Origin: Salinisphaera sp049568105
Lineage (GTDB): Bacteria; Pseudomonadota; Gammaproteobacteria; Nevskiales; Salinisphaeraceae
Assembly: GCF_049568105.1 (NCBI RefSeq)
Contig: NZ_CP145335.1
Location: forward strand, 2,108,001 to 2,172,000
Length of the DNA: 64,000 nucleotides
Reading direction: 5' to 3'
Shown: one piece after another, positions 27,380 to 35,362 of the stretch
Layout: the number at the start of each line of letters is the position of its first letter
Position numbering within the stretch: position 1 is the stretch's first letter
Notes under the pieces: generated by a model
What the model saw: only the letters and a program-made list of their open reading frames with translations
Told to the model about the DNA's origin: nothing
The model's database searches: none
Position numbers and translations under genes: made by a program

Positions 27380-28183
27380 TTACCAGCCGCCGGATGCGCC
27401 ACCGCCGCCAAAGCTGCCACCGCCGCCGGAAAATCCACCGCCGAAGCCGCCACCGCCCAGACCACCAGCGCTACCGCCGAAACCGCCGCCGACCGGAATG
27501 AACCAAGGCATGCCGCGACGCCGACGGCGCCCGCCTCGGCCACCACCGCCGCCGCCGCCAAACAAGGCAATGATCGCGACCAACAGTACAAAGAACATCA
27601 GGGTATGACCGAGCGATGGTCGATTACTCTGATTATGCTGCATCGCCTCCGAAGCCTGGGCCGCAAGCTCTGACGGCGGCTTGCCGCCCAACACTTGGAC
27701 GATGGCCGCAGTACCCTGCAGCACGCCGGCATCGAAATCACCTTTCTTGAATGCCGGCTCGATGATGCGATGAATGATCACCGAAGATTTGGCATCAGTG
27801 AGCTGGCCTTCCAGGCCATAACCTACCTCGATGCGGATGGCACGATCTTTTTTGGAGATGATCAGGAGCGCACCGTTGTCTTTGTGCTGGTCGCCGATCC
27901 CCCAGCTGCGCCCAAGCTGATAGCCATAGCTCTCGATCGAGTGGCCATCCAGATCCGGCAGCGTAACGACGACCACTTGATCGCCATTGCTCTGCTCCAG
28001 CCCGCTCAGAATACGCGTCAAACGCTGCTCGGTCGCCGGCGACAGCATGTCGGCGTTATCGACCACACGGCCAGTCAATTGCGGAAAGTCCGGAGTCGCT
28101 GCCAGGGCCAGTACCGGTAGCAAGGCCAGCCCCCAAAGCCAAACGAGCGCAATGCTGGCTCGGAGAATCGGCTTCCGCCCCAT
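27380..28183 (-). CDS. TPM-domain protein with glycine-rich tail, YgcG-like
   Basis: 267 residues. Signal peptide ending LALAATP, then the TPM domain: GRVVDNADMLSPATEQRL, VVVVTLPDLDGHSIESYG, NGALLIISKKDRAIRIEVGYGLEG and a conserved IEPAFKKGDF. A membrane helix (MFFVLLVAIIALFG) precedes an Arg-rich stretch and a C-terminal tail made mostly of GG and GGSFGGG units, as in YgcG and other family members. It should be exported with the TPM domain outside the cytoplasm. Start overlaps the lemA stop (ATGA). Confidence 0.88.
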   Translation of the reverse strand: MGRKPILRASIALVWLWGLALLPVLALAATPDFPQLTGRVVDNADMLSPATEQRLTRILSGLEQSNGDQVVVVTLPDLDGHSIESYGYQLGRSWGIGDQHKDNGALLIISKKDRAIRIEVGYGLEGQLTDAKSSVIIHRIIEPAFKKGDFDAGVLQGTAAIVQVLGGKPPSELAAQASEAMQHNQSNRPSLGHTLMFFVLLVAIIALFGGGGGGGRGGRRRRRGMPWFIPVGGGFGGSAGGLGGGGFGGGFSGGGGSFGGGGASGGW

Positions 28184-28791
28184 CAGAACTGCACCTCCGG
28201 AGCCTGTTCGGCATTGTCGGCGGTGGCTTCGAAGTTGGCGTGCGGCTTCATGTCGCTATACATCAGCCAATGCCAGATCCGACCCGGGAAGGTCACGAGA
28301 TCCGTGTTGTATTTCTGTACCGCCTGGATATAGTCGCGCCGGGCCACGGCAATCCGGTTTTCGGTGCCTTCGAGCTGGGACTGTAACGCCAAAAAATTCT
28401 GGTTCGATTTCAAATCCGGATAGCGTTCCGAGACCGCCAACAGCCGGCTGAGCGCTCCCGAGAGCTTGTTCTGTGCCTGGATATAGCGTTGTAGCTTGTC
28501 CGGATTATCGATCGTGCTGGCATCAACCTGGATCGACGTGGCCTTGGAGCGCGCCTGGGTCACAGCCGTAAGTGTTTCGCGCTCCTGCTTGGCATAGCCT
28601 TTGACCGTGGCGACCAGATTCGGAATCAAATCCGCACGGCGCTGATACTCGTTCTGCACCTGGGCCCAGGCTGCTTTGACCGCCTGATTGTCGCGCGGAA
28701 TCGTATTGATCCCACAGCCCGCCAACATGCCCACCAGCATGACGATCAAAAGCCAGCGCAGTCCCGCACGGCTCGACGTGATTCGGTTCAT
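28183..28791 (-). CDS. LemA family lipoprotein
   Basis: 202 residues from the ATG at 28791 (GAGGG upstream). Hydrophobic leader ends MLAGC with C26 as the lipid-modified residue. NAVKAAW-like start of the mature part, EYQRRADLIPNLVATVKGYA, SERYPDLKSNQNFLALQSQLEGTENRI and RRDYIQAVQKYN are the LemA helical-bundle hallmarks. First gene of the trio with the two TPM proteins, the usual arrangement. Precise role unknown. The open frame extends to 29187 without family sequence. Confidence 0.92.
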   Translation of the reverse strand: MNRITSSRAGLRWLLIVMLVGMLAGCGINTIPRDNQAVKAAWAQVQNEYQRRADLIPNLVATVKGYAKQERETLTAVTQARSKATSIQVDASTIDNPDKLQRYIQAQNKLSGALSRLLAVSERYPDLKSNQNFLALQSQLEGTENRIAVARRDYIQAVQKYNTDLVTFPGRIWHWLMYSDMKPHANFEATADNAEQAPEVQF

Positions 28792-28963
28792 GGACCCTCG
28801 TTCGTGGTTGCCCTTTTGAGACCAAATATTAAATCTATTGAGCGGTGGGCGTAAGCCGAAAGCACGATATTTCGTACCCGATCTCGGCCTGCCCCGCCTG
28901 CCAGGCCATCGAAAATCGTGCATCGGCTCGCCTGGGCGGCCGCCAGTGCAGGCCCACACGTCG

Positions 28964-29656
28964 TTAAAACGACAGTTGCGTGGTTTCGGACTCGGCCCTA
29001 AAGGGCGTGGCCTTGGCCAGAGCCATCCAGTGCCGTGTCTCGAGGCTGTAATCGCCGATCGGCGCGGTACGCGCGATACGAAAGCCCGCAGTTTCCGAAT
29101 ACAACGCCACGCCGTAGTCGCTCGGAATTTCGTCTGGATCGGCGATGCCCTCGGCGAGCACCAGGTAAATCGAAGCCGCCAATTCACGATAACGTTCGAT
29201 CTTGGCGCCTCTCAGCTCGCCCAGCAGATCCCCCCGCCCGACCTTGATTTCATGCACCTGTGGGGCCAGATGATCGGCTCGGAGACCGCGTACGATCGAG
29301 AACACATCCGGCTTACAAGACCGCCAGCGGCCCTCGTGCTCGGTGCGTACCGATAACTCGGTGAACACCAATCGCCCGCTTTCTGCCAGATGCGCGGCTA
29401 CGGCCTGGGTGACCTGGCTATGCAGGTCACGCGCGCGCCGGTTGCGGCTCAGGCCAGCGCCAAGCGCAGTCCGCCCGGCATCGCTGAGCCGGAACACGCT
29501 GGCCGCGTCGCCCGGCTGCTCGACAACCAGCCCCCAGCGCAGCAGATCGATATCGATATTGTCGTGGCAGGCCCAGCCGAACGAGCGCCAGTAATGGCGC
29601 AGCCGGGTCGCATGGCGACGCGACAAGGGCACAGGCGGCTCATCCCGCTCGCTCAT
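28964..29656 (-). CDS. Unknown protein with a PD-(D/E)XK nuclease-like motif
   Basis: 230 residues. The N-terminal third, with SRRHATRLRHYWRSFGWACH and FRLSDAGRTAL, looks like a winged-helix domain. The central part has CKPDVFSIVRG followed about 20 residues later by VHEIKVGRGDLLGEL, i.e. a D...ExK arrangement on consecutive strands as in PD-(D/E)XK nucleases, and then a helix with KIERYRELAASIYLVLAEG. That pattern fits a restriction-endonuclease fold, but I do not recognise a named family. Its ATG overlaps the stop of the MATE transporter gene upstream, so they are cotranscribed. DNA binding or cleavage is an inference from motif only. Confidence 0.65.
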   Translation of the reverse strand: MSERDEPPVPLSRRHATRLRHYWRSFGWACHDNIDIDLLRWGLVVEQPGDAASVFRLSDAGRTALGAGLSRNRRARDLHSQVTQAVAAHLAESGRLVFTELSVRTEHEGRWRSCKPDVFSIVRGLRADHLAPQVHEIKVGRGDLLGELRGAKIERYRELAASIYLVLAEGIADPDEIPSDYGVALYSETAGFRIARTAPIGDYSLETRHWMALAKATPFRAESETTQLSF

Positions 29657-31008
29657 GTCGCGGGCTGCATCGCCTGGTCGATATCGGCCAGGCTCGAACG
29701 AAACACCAGCCAGGCCAGCGTACCGGCCAGGATATTGCCCGCCAGCGCGCCAAGCGCGATCGTGGTCATACTGCCGAACCACAAACCCAGCGCCACACAA
29801 GGCAAATAGCAGACGAACAGACGGGCAAAGGAAATCAGCATGGCCCGTACCGGCCAGCCGAGCGCGTTCGAGGCCGAGACCACGATCATGCAGATCCCTA
29901 GCAACGCATAGCTGGGCAGCATCGCACGAATCAGCTGGGTCAGCGCCGATGCAACCGCTGGCTCGCTGGCCAGTACGCCGGCCACCCACGGCGCGGCAGC
30001 CGCCATGACCAACCCGAACAACAGCTGCCAGATCATCACCGACTGGAACGCGATATACATGAGCGCCCGAATCCGGGGCCAGTTGTTGGCGCCGTAGCAA
30101 TGGCCGAGCCATGGCGGCAACGACATGGTCAGCCCGAGCACGACCATCAGCGACATCGTTTCCAGCCGGCTCTGCAGCCCCCAGGCTGCGACCGCCGAAT
30201 CACCCAGGCTGGCGACCAGTCCAGTGGCAATCATCGCCGCCAGCGGCGGCATCAGTTGGCTGACCATGGCCGGGCCGGCGATCACCGCGAAGGCGCCAGT
30301 CGAACGCTGAATTTCCCCGGTGAGATCGTCGATCGACAGCCAATCCTTACCCGCCAGCCGGCGCACCAGTATCAGCAACCCGATGGTGAACGAGATAATG
30401 GTCGCGAGCGCCGCACCGGGCAGCCCTAGCGCCGGAATCGGTCCCAGACCGAAAATCAAAACCGGATCGAGGGCCAGATTGCACAGGCTGGTCAGCACCA
30501 TGAGCATGCCGGGCAGCCGGGTATTGTTGTGCGCTCGGAACAGCGTGTACCCAAAATACAACAGCGCCGATAGCCAGTTCGCGATCAGTTGCACGGCCCA
30601 GTACGGTGCGATTCGCTCGAGCATGTCGGCGCTTGCACCGAGCTGAGCAAAGATCAAGCCATGCGCGAACCACAGCATGATGGCCAATACGCCGATCGTG
30701 ACACTGCCGCCGATCAGCACCAACGAACCCAGCCGGCGCGAACGTTCGATCTCGCCAGCGCCAATCGCCCGTGAGATGAGCGCGGCAATGGCGATGCCCA
30801 GGCCCACCTGGATACCGATGGTCAGAAAGGTCACAGGGAAAGTGAATGACTGGGCGGCCAATGGGGCCGTACCCAGATGGGCCACAAACGCGGCATCGAC
30901 CAGCTGGAAACCCAGCAGCGAAAGTACCCCGATTGCCATCGGCCAGGTCTGGGAGAACAGCTGGCGCCGCAGCGACCACAGATTTGCGTTGGACGCGGAT
31001 TCCGACAC
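29653..31008 (-). CDS. MATE family multidrug/Na+ or H+ antiporter
   Basis: 451 residues with 12 predicted helices in two halves. FSQTWPMAIGVLSLLGFQLVDAAFVAHLGTAPLAA is the MatE N-terminal helix pair and RLPGMLMVLTSLCNLALDPVLIFGLG the middle signature of NorM/DinF-type efflux proteins. Starts at GTG 31008. Exported substrate unknown. Coupled to the nuclease-like gene downstream. Confidence 0.92.
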   Translation of the reverse strand: MSESASNANLWSLRRQLFSQTWPMAIGVLSLLGFQLVDAAFVAHLGTAPLAAQSFTFPVTFLTIGIQVGLGIAIAALISRAIGAGEIERSRRLGSLVLIGGSVTIGVLAIMLWFAHGLIFAQLGASADMLERIAPYWAVQLIANWLSALLYFGYTLFRAHNNTRLPGMLMVLTSLCNLALDPVLIFGLGPIPALGLPGAALATIISFTIGLLILVRRLAGKDWLSIDDLTGEIQRSTGAFAVIAGPAMVSQLMPPLAAMIATGLVASLGDSAVAAWGLQSRLETMSLMVVLGLTMSLPPWLGHCYGANNWPRIRALMYIAFQSVMIWQLLFGLVMAAAAPWVAGVLASEPAVASALTQLIRAMLPSYALLGICMIVVSASNALGWPVRAMLISFARLFVCYLPCVALGLWFGSMTTIALGALAGNILAGTLAWLVFRSSLADIDQAMQPAT

Positions 31009-31168
31009 GCAACACCGAAGATAAAAATGAACGCCGCGATTCTACGCCATCGATGCGACTTCAGAGGCAGTTCGCTGCCATATCAGGCTGTGCTGGCCCG
31101 GCCGAATCCGTAAACTATCGGCGCGCGCCGGCAAGGTACCGGCCGATCACCGCCCCTTGGAGTTCACT

Positions 31169-31864
31169 ATGTCCCAAGCCCTATCCGTGGCCCATGGCTG
31201 GCCGCGTGCGATCATTTTCGATCTGGACGGCACGCTCATCGACAGCGCGCCGGATATCGCAGCGGCGGTCAATCGTGCTTTGGCCGAATTCGAGTTCGAG
31301 ATTACCGCCGAAGACGCCCGACGCTATCTTGGCAATGGGGCTCGCAAGCTCATCGCTCGCGTTGCCGAAGCCCACGGACACACGCTCGATGACCAGCGCC
31401 TCACCGAGCTGACCGAACGCTTCGGTGTCTGCTACCGGGAGCAGCCCTGCGTCGACAGCCAGCTATATCCGGGTACCGAAGCAGCCCTGGCACGGCTGAA
31501 AGCCGACGGTATGCTGCTCGCGATCTGCACCAACAAGCCGAAACCGATTGCCGACCAAGTGGTCGCGCATATGGGCCTCGATCGGTATATCGATGCCGTG
31601 GTCGGCGCCGGCCAGTATGCGCTCAAACCCGATCCGGCACCGTTGCAGGCCTGCCTGCGGCAACTGGTCTGCCAGTCCGGCGAAGCGCTGTATATCGGCG
31701 ATATGGCGGTCGATCGTCAAGCCGGCCATGCGGCCGGACTGGCCGTATTGATCGCCGACTTTGGCTATTCCGCTACGCCGGCAGCCGAACTGGGAGCCGA
31801 CGGCGTGCTCACCGACTGGTCGAAACTGGAGCCTACGATCGCCGGCCTGCTCGACAGGCATTGA
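31169..31864 (+). CDS. gph: Phosphoglycolate phosphatase
   Basis: 231 residues of the HAD superfamily. Motif I IIFDLDGTLIDSAPDIAAAVN with the nucleophilic Asp, motif II CTNKPKP, the motif III lysine in ALKPDP and motif IV YIGDMAVD are all present, and the four-helix cap follows motif I as in Gph. It dephosphorylates 2-phosphoglycolate. GGAG stands seven bases before ATG 31169; an upstream TTG at 31157 overlaps that site and is unlikely. Confidence 0.88.
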   Translation: MSQALSVAHGWPRAIIFDLDGTLIDSAPDIAAAVNRALAEFEFEITAEDARRYLGNGARKLIARVAEAHGHTLDDQRLTELTERFGVCYREQPCVDSQLYPGTEAALARLKADGMLLAICTNKPKPIADQVVAHMGLDRYIDAVVGAGQYALKPDPAPLQACLRQLVCQSGEALYIGDMAVDRQAGHAAGLAVLIADFGYSATPAAELGADGVLTDWSKLEPTIAGLLDRH

Positions 31865-31925
31865 TTCGACCGGCTTCGGCCTGTACATACCATTGTGTTG
31901 TACAAACACTTGTCTGCCCTTCACA

Positions 31926-32924
31926 GTGTATTTGACCAATAATCCCCTAGCCCGGCACGACTGGCCGTTATGGCCGACCTATGGGCTGGAAGACGATATC
32001 CTGCCGACCCTGCAGGCCTGGGCGGCCACCCACCGCCATGCGGCATTGGCGACGCTGGTCCATATTAGTGGCTCTTCGCCGCGTCCGCTGGGTAGCGAAA
32101 TGGCGATCGCGCCGGACGGCGCGGTGATCGGCTATGTCTCGGGCGGCTGCGTCGAAAGCACGGTCGCAGCGGAAGCCCAGTCGGTACTCGAAACCGGCGA
32201 GCCGAAAATGCTCGACTACGGCGCCGGCAGCCCAGTTCTGGATGTTCAGCTGACCTGTGGCGGCCGGATCGGCATCTTGGTCACGCGTATCGACGACCTG
32301 CACGACTGGGTGGCCACGCGCCAGGCGGCCCGTACCGAACGCCGCGAACTATTTTTCGATATCGATCTGGCCACCGGCCACCGGACCTGTCACGAGGCGT
32401 CAGAAACCGCGTTGCCCGCCGGTACGTTTCGCCAGCACTATCCGCCACCCGCTCGGCTGATGCTGGTTGGCGGTGATCCGGTCACCCTTGCGATCTGCGA
32501 ACTGGCCGGCACGCTCGGGCTCGAGGTTGGCTTGATCCGTGCTTATGGCCCAACCACGCCTCCGCCGGGTCGACCACTGAACTACTACGACAATCGCCCG
32601 TTGACGCAGGCACTGCCCGACATGCCACTCGACGCCTGGAGTGCGGTCTATAGCCTGACCCATGACCTGGATGACGATCAGACCGTGCTCGAGCAGGGGC
32701 TGCGCTCACCGGCCTTTCGGGTCGGCGTACTCGGTAGCCGCCGCAAAGCCGATGAACGTCTGGCCAAGCTGCGCGCGATCGGCTTCGACGAGGCCGATAT
32801 CGAGCGCCTGAACATGCCGGCCGGTTTACCCATCCATGCTGCCAACCCGCGCGAGATCGCGCTGTCCGTGCTGGCCGAGATCACCGCGCGCCGACCGCGC
32901 CCTGCCCCTCGCGTTGGCGCTTGA
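31926..32924 (+). CDS. XdhC/CoxF-like molybdenum enzyme maturation factor
   Basis: About 332 residues. LATLVHISGSSPRPLGSEMAI and IGYVSGGCVESTVAAEA match the XdhC N-terminal domain; LMLVGGDPVTLAICELAGTLG begins the C-terminal Rossmann domain and VGVLGSRRKADERLAKL closes it. XdhC-type proteins (PaoD in E. coli) bind the sulfurated molybdenum cofactor and insert it in xanthine dehydrogenase family enzymes, the obvious partner being the operon at 33687. The start is uncertain: GTG 31926 or TTG 31932, neither with a clear ribosome site. Its stop overlaps the TTG start of the next gene. Confidence 0.85.
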   Translation: MYLTNNPLARHDWPLWPTYGLEDDILPTLQAWAATHRHAALATLVHISGSSPRPLGSEMAIAPDGAVIGYVSGGCVESTVAAEAQSVLETGEPKMLDYGAGSPVLDVQLTCGGRIGILVTRIDDLHDWVATRQAARTERRELFFDIDLATGHRTCHEASETALPAGTFRQHYPPPARLMLVGGDPVTLAICELAGTLGLEVGLIRAYGPTTPPPGRPLNYYDNRPLTQALPDMPLDAWSAVYSLTHDLDDDQTVLEQGLRSPAFRVGVLGSRRKADERLAKLRAIGFDEADIERLNMPAGLPIHAANPREIALSVLAEITARRPRPAPRVGA

Positions 32925-33550
32925 CGACGGTCGTTCTGGCCGCGGGCCGCTCACGACGATTCGGCCCGGCCAACAAGCTCCTGGCCGAGGTCGACGGTGT
33001 ACCGCTGATCGTACGCACCCTACGCCGGGTCATGGCAGCGACCGACGGGCCCGTGTGCCTGGTCATCGGGCATCAGGCGCATCGACTACGCCAGGCCCTG
33101 GCCCGTCACGGGCTGCGTTCGGCTCGGCTACACATCGTGCATAGCCGTTTTGCACGAGCCGGGATGAGTCATTCGCTAGCGCGGGGTCTATTCGCGGCTC
33201 CGCGTATCTCGACCGCGATCCAGGTTCATCTGGGCGACATGCCCGGCATCGACCGGCGAACAACCTCTGGCCTACGTCGGCGACTCAACCATGGCTACCG
33301 GGTCGCCCGACCACACCATCGAGGCCAGCCCGGGCACCCGGTTCGGCTGCGCCGCGCTATCCTGCCATCGGAGTCCGAGGTAGCACAGCACGGCCTCAGA
33401 GCCACGCTACGGCACATAGCGGCCGCCGAACGGGATCGATTCGAGGCCGGGCCGCACTGCGTCGCAGACTACGATCGCCGCCAGATGCTACGCGTTCTCA
33501 TTCAGCCCCGTACGCACCGCCATACCCCATCGCCTGTTAGATGCACGTAA
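32921..33550 (+). CDS. MobA/MocA-like molybdenum cofactor nucleotidyltransferase
   Basis: 209 residues from a TTG overlapping the previous stop (TTGA). TTVVLAAGRSRRFGPANKLLA is the nucleotide-binding loop of MocA/MobA, VHLGDMPGID carries the conserved metal-site Asp and GQPGHPVRLRR the cofactor-binding loop. MocA adds CMP to molybdopterin to make the cytosine dinucleotide cofactor that PaoC-type enzymes use, which fits the position just before the second oxidoreductase operon. The usual C-terminal DIDTPADL is degenerate (VADYDRRQML). A GTP-using MobA role is less likely from context. Confidence 0.82.
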   Translation: MTTVVLAAGRSRRFGPANKLLAEVDGVPLIVRTLRRVMAATDGPVCLVIGHQAHRLRQALARHGLRSARLHIVHSRFARAGMSHSLARGLFAAPRISTAIQVHLGDMPGIDRRTTSGLRRRLNHGYRVARPHHRGQPGHPVRLRRAILPSESEVAQHGLRATLRHIAAAERDRFEAGPHCVADYDRRQMLRVLIQPRTHRHTPSPVRCT

Positions 33551-33686
33551 CAACGGGCATTTCTGCGCAATAAGCCAAGGTATATAACGCTCAAATATTG
33601 ACGCTTATCTCACATAGTCGCGAGGCTTAGCGTTGTGTCTCACACCTGCACGCAGCTATTCGACGCTGCGTAGACGGAGATCATTC

Positions 33687-34358
33687 ATGAGCGATGACTA
33701 CGACTCTGGCAGCGATCGCCGATCGTCGCCCGAAGACGTGGATAACCCGAATATCCCCTCGCCCTCACGCCGACGCTTCATGAAGAACGTCGGCCTGTCG
33801 GGGCTGGCCGCCGGCGCGGCGACCACCGGCATTGGCAGCGCCTTCGCCGATGAGCAAACCAGCGACGCATCGGAAGCCGGCCCAGCCGAGGGTCGACAGC
33901 GCGTAACGTTCAAGATCAATGGCGAGACGCGGCAAGCCGATGTCGCTGCCAATACCGTGCTGCTGGATGCGATCCGACAGGATCTAAAACTGCCCGGCAC
34001 TAAGAAAGGCTGCGACCACGGCCAGTGCGGCGCCTGCAACGTGCACGTCAACGGCACCGTCATCAATTCCTGCCTGAGTCTGGCCGTCATGCACGACGGC
34101 GACGAGATCACCACCGTCGAGGGGCTCGGCAGCGAGGACGACCTCGGTCCGGTCCAACAGGCGTTTCTCGAACACGACGGCTATCAGTGCGGCTATTGCA
34201 CCGCCGGCCAGATGATGACTGCCAGCTATGTGCTCAACGATGACCGCATCGGCAATTCCCAGGCGGAACTCAAGCAGGCCATGAGCGGCAATATCTGTCG
34301 CTGTGGCGCCTACAAGAACATCGTGGCGGCCATTCAGGACGCCCGCGGCAAGGTTTAA
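33687..34358 (+). CDS. Aldehyde oxidoreductase 2Fe-2S subunit, copy 2, with Tat signal
   Basis: 223 residues from ATG 33687. An acidic N-terminal stretch is followed by a twin-arginine leader, SRRRFMKNVGLSGLAAGAA, with likely cleavage after GSAFA (residue 54), so the assembled complex should be carried to the periplasm. The two [2Fe-2S] domains repeat the motifs of copy 1 (KKGCDHGQCGAC, QCGYCTAGQ, NICRCGAYKN). As in E. coli PaoABC, only this subunit carries the export signal. Preceded by XdhC- and MocA-like genes; GGAGATCATTC gives a ribosome site. An upstream in-frame start at 33633 would lengthen the pre-Tat region and is less likely. Confidence 0.93.
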   Translation: MSDDYDSGSDRRSSPEDVDNPNIPSPSRRRFMKNVGLSGLAAGAATTGIGSAFADEQTSDASEAGPAEGRQRVTFKINGETRQADVAANTVLLDAIRQDLKLPGTKKGCDHGQCGACNVHVNGTVINSCLSLAVMHDGDEITTVEGLGSEDDLGPVQQAFLEHDGYQCGYCTAGQMMTASYVLNDDRIGNSQAELKQAMSGNICRCGAYKNIVAAIQDARGKV

Positions 34359-34369
34359 GGCGGCCCATC

Positions 34370-35353
34370 ATGCGAGATTTCTCTTATCAGCAGGCCGACA
34401 GCGTCGGCGCCGCAATCAAAGCGCATGCCACCGATAAGGATTCGGCCTATATCGCCGGCGGTACCACACTGCTCGACCTGGCCAAGCTCGAGGTCATGCG
34501 CCCGGCCAAGCTCGTCGATGTCCGCAAGACCGGCTTCGACGAGATCGAGCGCCTGGACGACGGTCGCCTGCGCATCGGCACCAATGTGACCAATACCGAC
34601 CTGGCCTATCACGAGGATGTCCAAAAGCACTACACCGTGCTCTCGGAAGCCCTGCTCTCAGGCGCCTCCACCTCGATCCGCAACAAGGCCACCACCGGCG
34701 GCAACGTGATGCAGCGGGTGCGTTGTTCGTATTTCCGCGATAACGTCTCGCCCTGTAACAAGCGTAACCCGGGCTCGGGCTGCTCGGCGATCGACGGTTT
34801 CAACCGCAGCGTGTATGCCGTACTCGGCACCTCCAAGCATTGTATCGTCGCGCATCCGTCGGACATGTGCGTGGCCATGGCGGCGATCGGGGCGACGATC
34901 AGCGTGCAGGGCCCGAACGGCCAGCGCGAAATCGATTTCCTGGACTTCCATCTCAAGCCGGGCAACACGCCGTGGAAGGAACACGCCCTCGACGCCGACG
35001 AGATGATCACCCACGTGACCCTCGACGCGCCGATTGAAGGCGCCAAGTCGCACTACTTGAAACTGCGTGACCGGGCGTCCTACCAGTTCGCCTTGGCCTC
35101 GTCGGGTGTGATCGTGGCGGTCGACGGCGGCGTAGTGAAACAGGCCCGTATCGCGCTCGGCGGGGTCGGCACCAAACCCTGGCGTGCGCATAACGCCGAA
35201 CAGGCGCTAGTCGGCCAGCCGATCGATCAGGCGAACTTCGAGCAGGTTGCCAAGTTGGCCTTTCAAGACGCCCAGGCATATGAACACAACGCCTTCAAGA
35301 TTCCGCTCGGTCAGCAGGCGATTGTGCGCAGCCTGACCACGGTTACGGCCTAG
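34370..35353 (+). CDS. Aldehyde oxidoreductase FAD/4Fe-4S subunit, copy 2
   Basis: 327 residues, paralogue of the protein at 941. FAD loop IAGGTTLLDL near residue 30; the 4Fe-4S ligands are C119, C129, C138 and C158 (RVRCSYFRD, PCNKRNPGSGC, SKHC). The spacing is identical to copy 1. Eleven bases follow the 2Fe-2S gene and nine precede the large subunit gene. Confidence 0.93.
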   Translation: MRDFSYQQADSVGAAIKAHATDKDSAYIAGGTTLLDLAKLEVMRPAKLVDVRKTGFDEIERLDDGRLRIGTNVTNTDLAYHEDVQKHYTVLSEALLSGASTSIRNKATTGGNVMQRVRCSYFRDNVSPCNKRNPGSGCSAIDGFNRSVYAVLGTSKHCIVAHPSDMCVAMAAIGATISVQGPNGQREIDFLDFHLKPGNTPWKEHALDADEMITHVTLDAPIEGAKSHYLKLRDRASYQFALASSGVIVAVDGGVVKQARIALGGVGTKPWRAHNAEQALVGQPIDQANFEQVAKLAFQDAQAYEHNAFKIPLGQQAIVRSLTTVTA

Positions 35354-35362
35354 GAGCGATTC

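Noticed and set aside
27400..27560. Short GC-rich repeats that look array-like
   Set aside because: They encode the Gly-rich tail of the YgcG-like protein; unit length and spacing are irregular, so not a CRISPR array or non-coding repeat.
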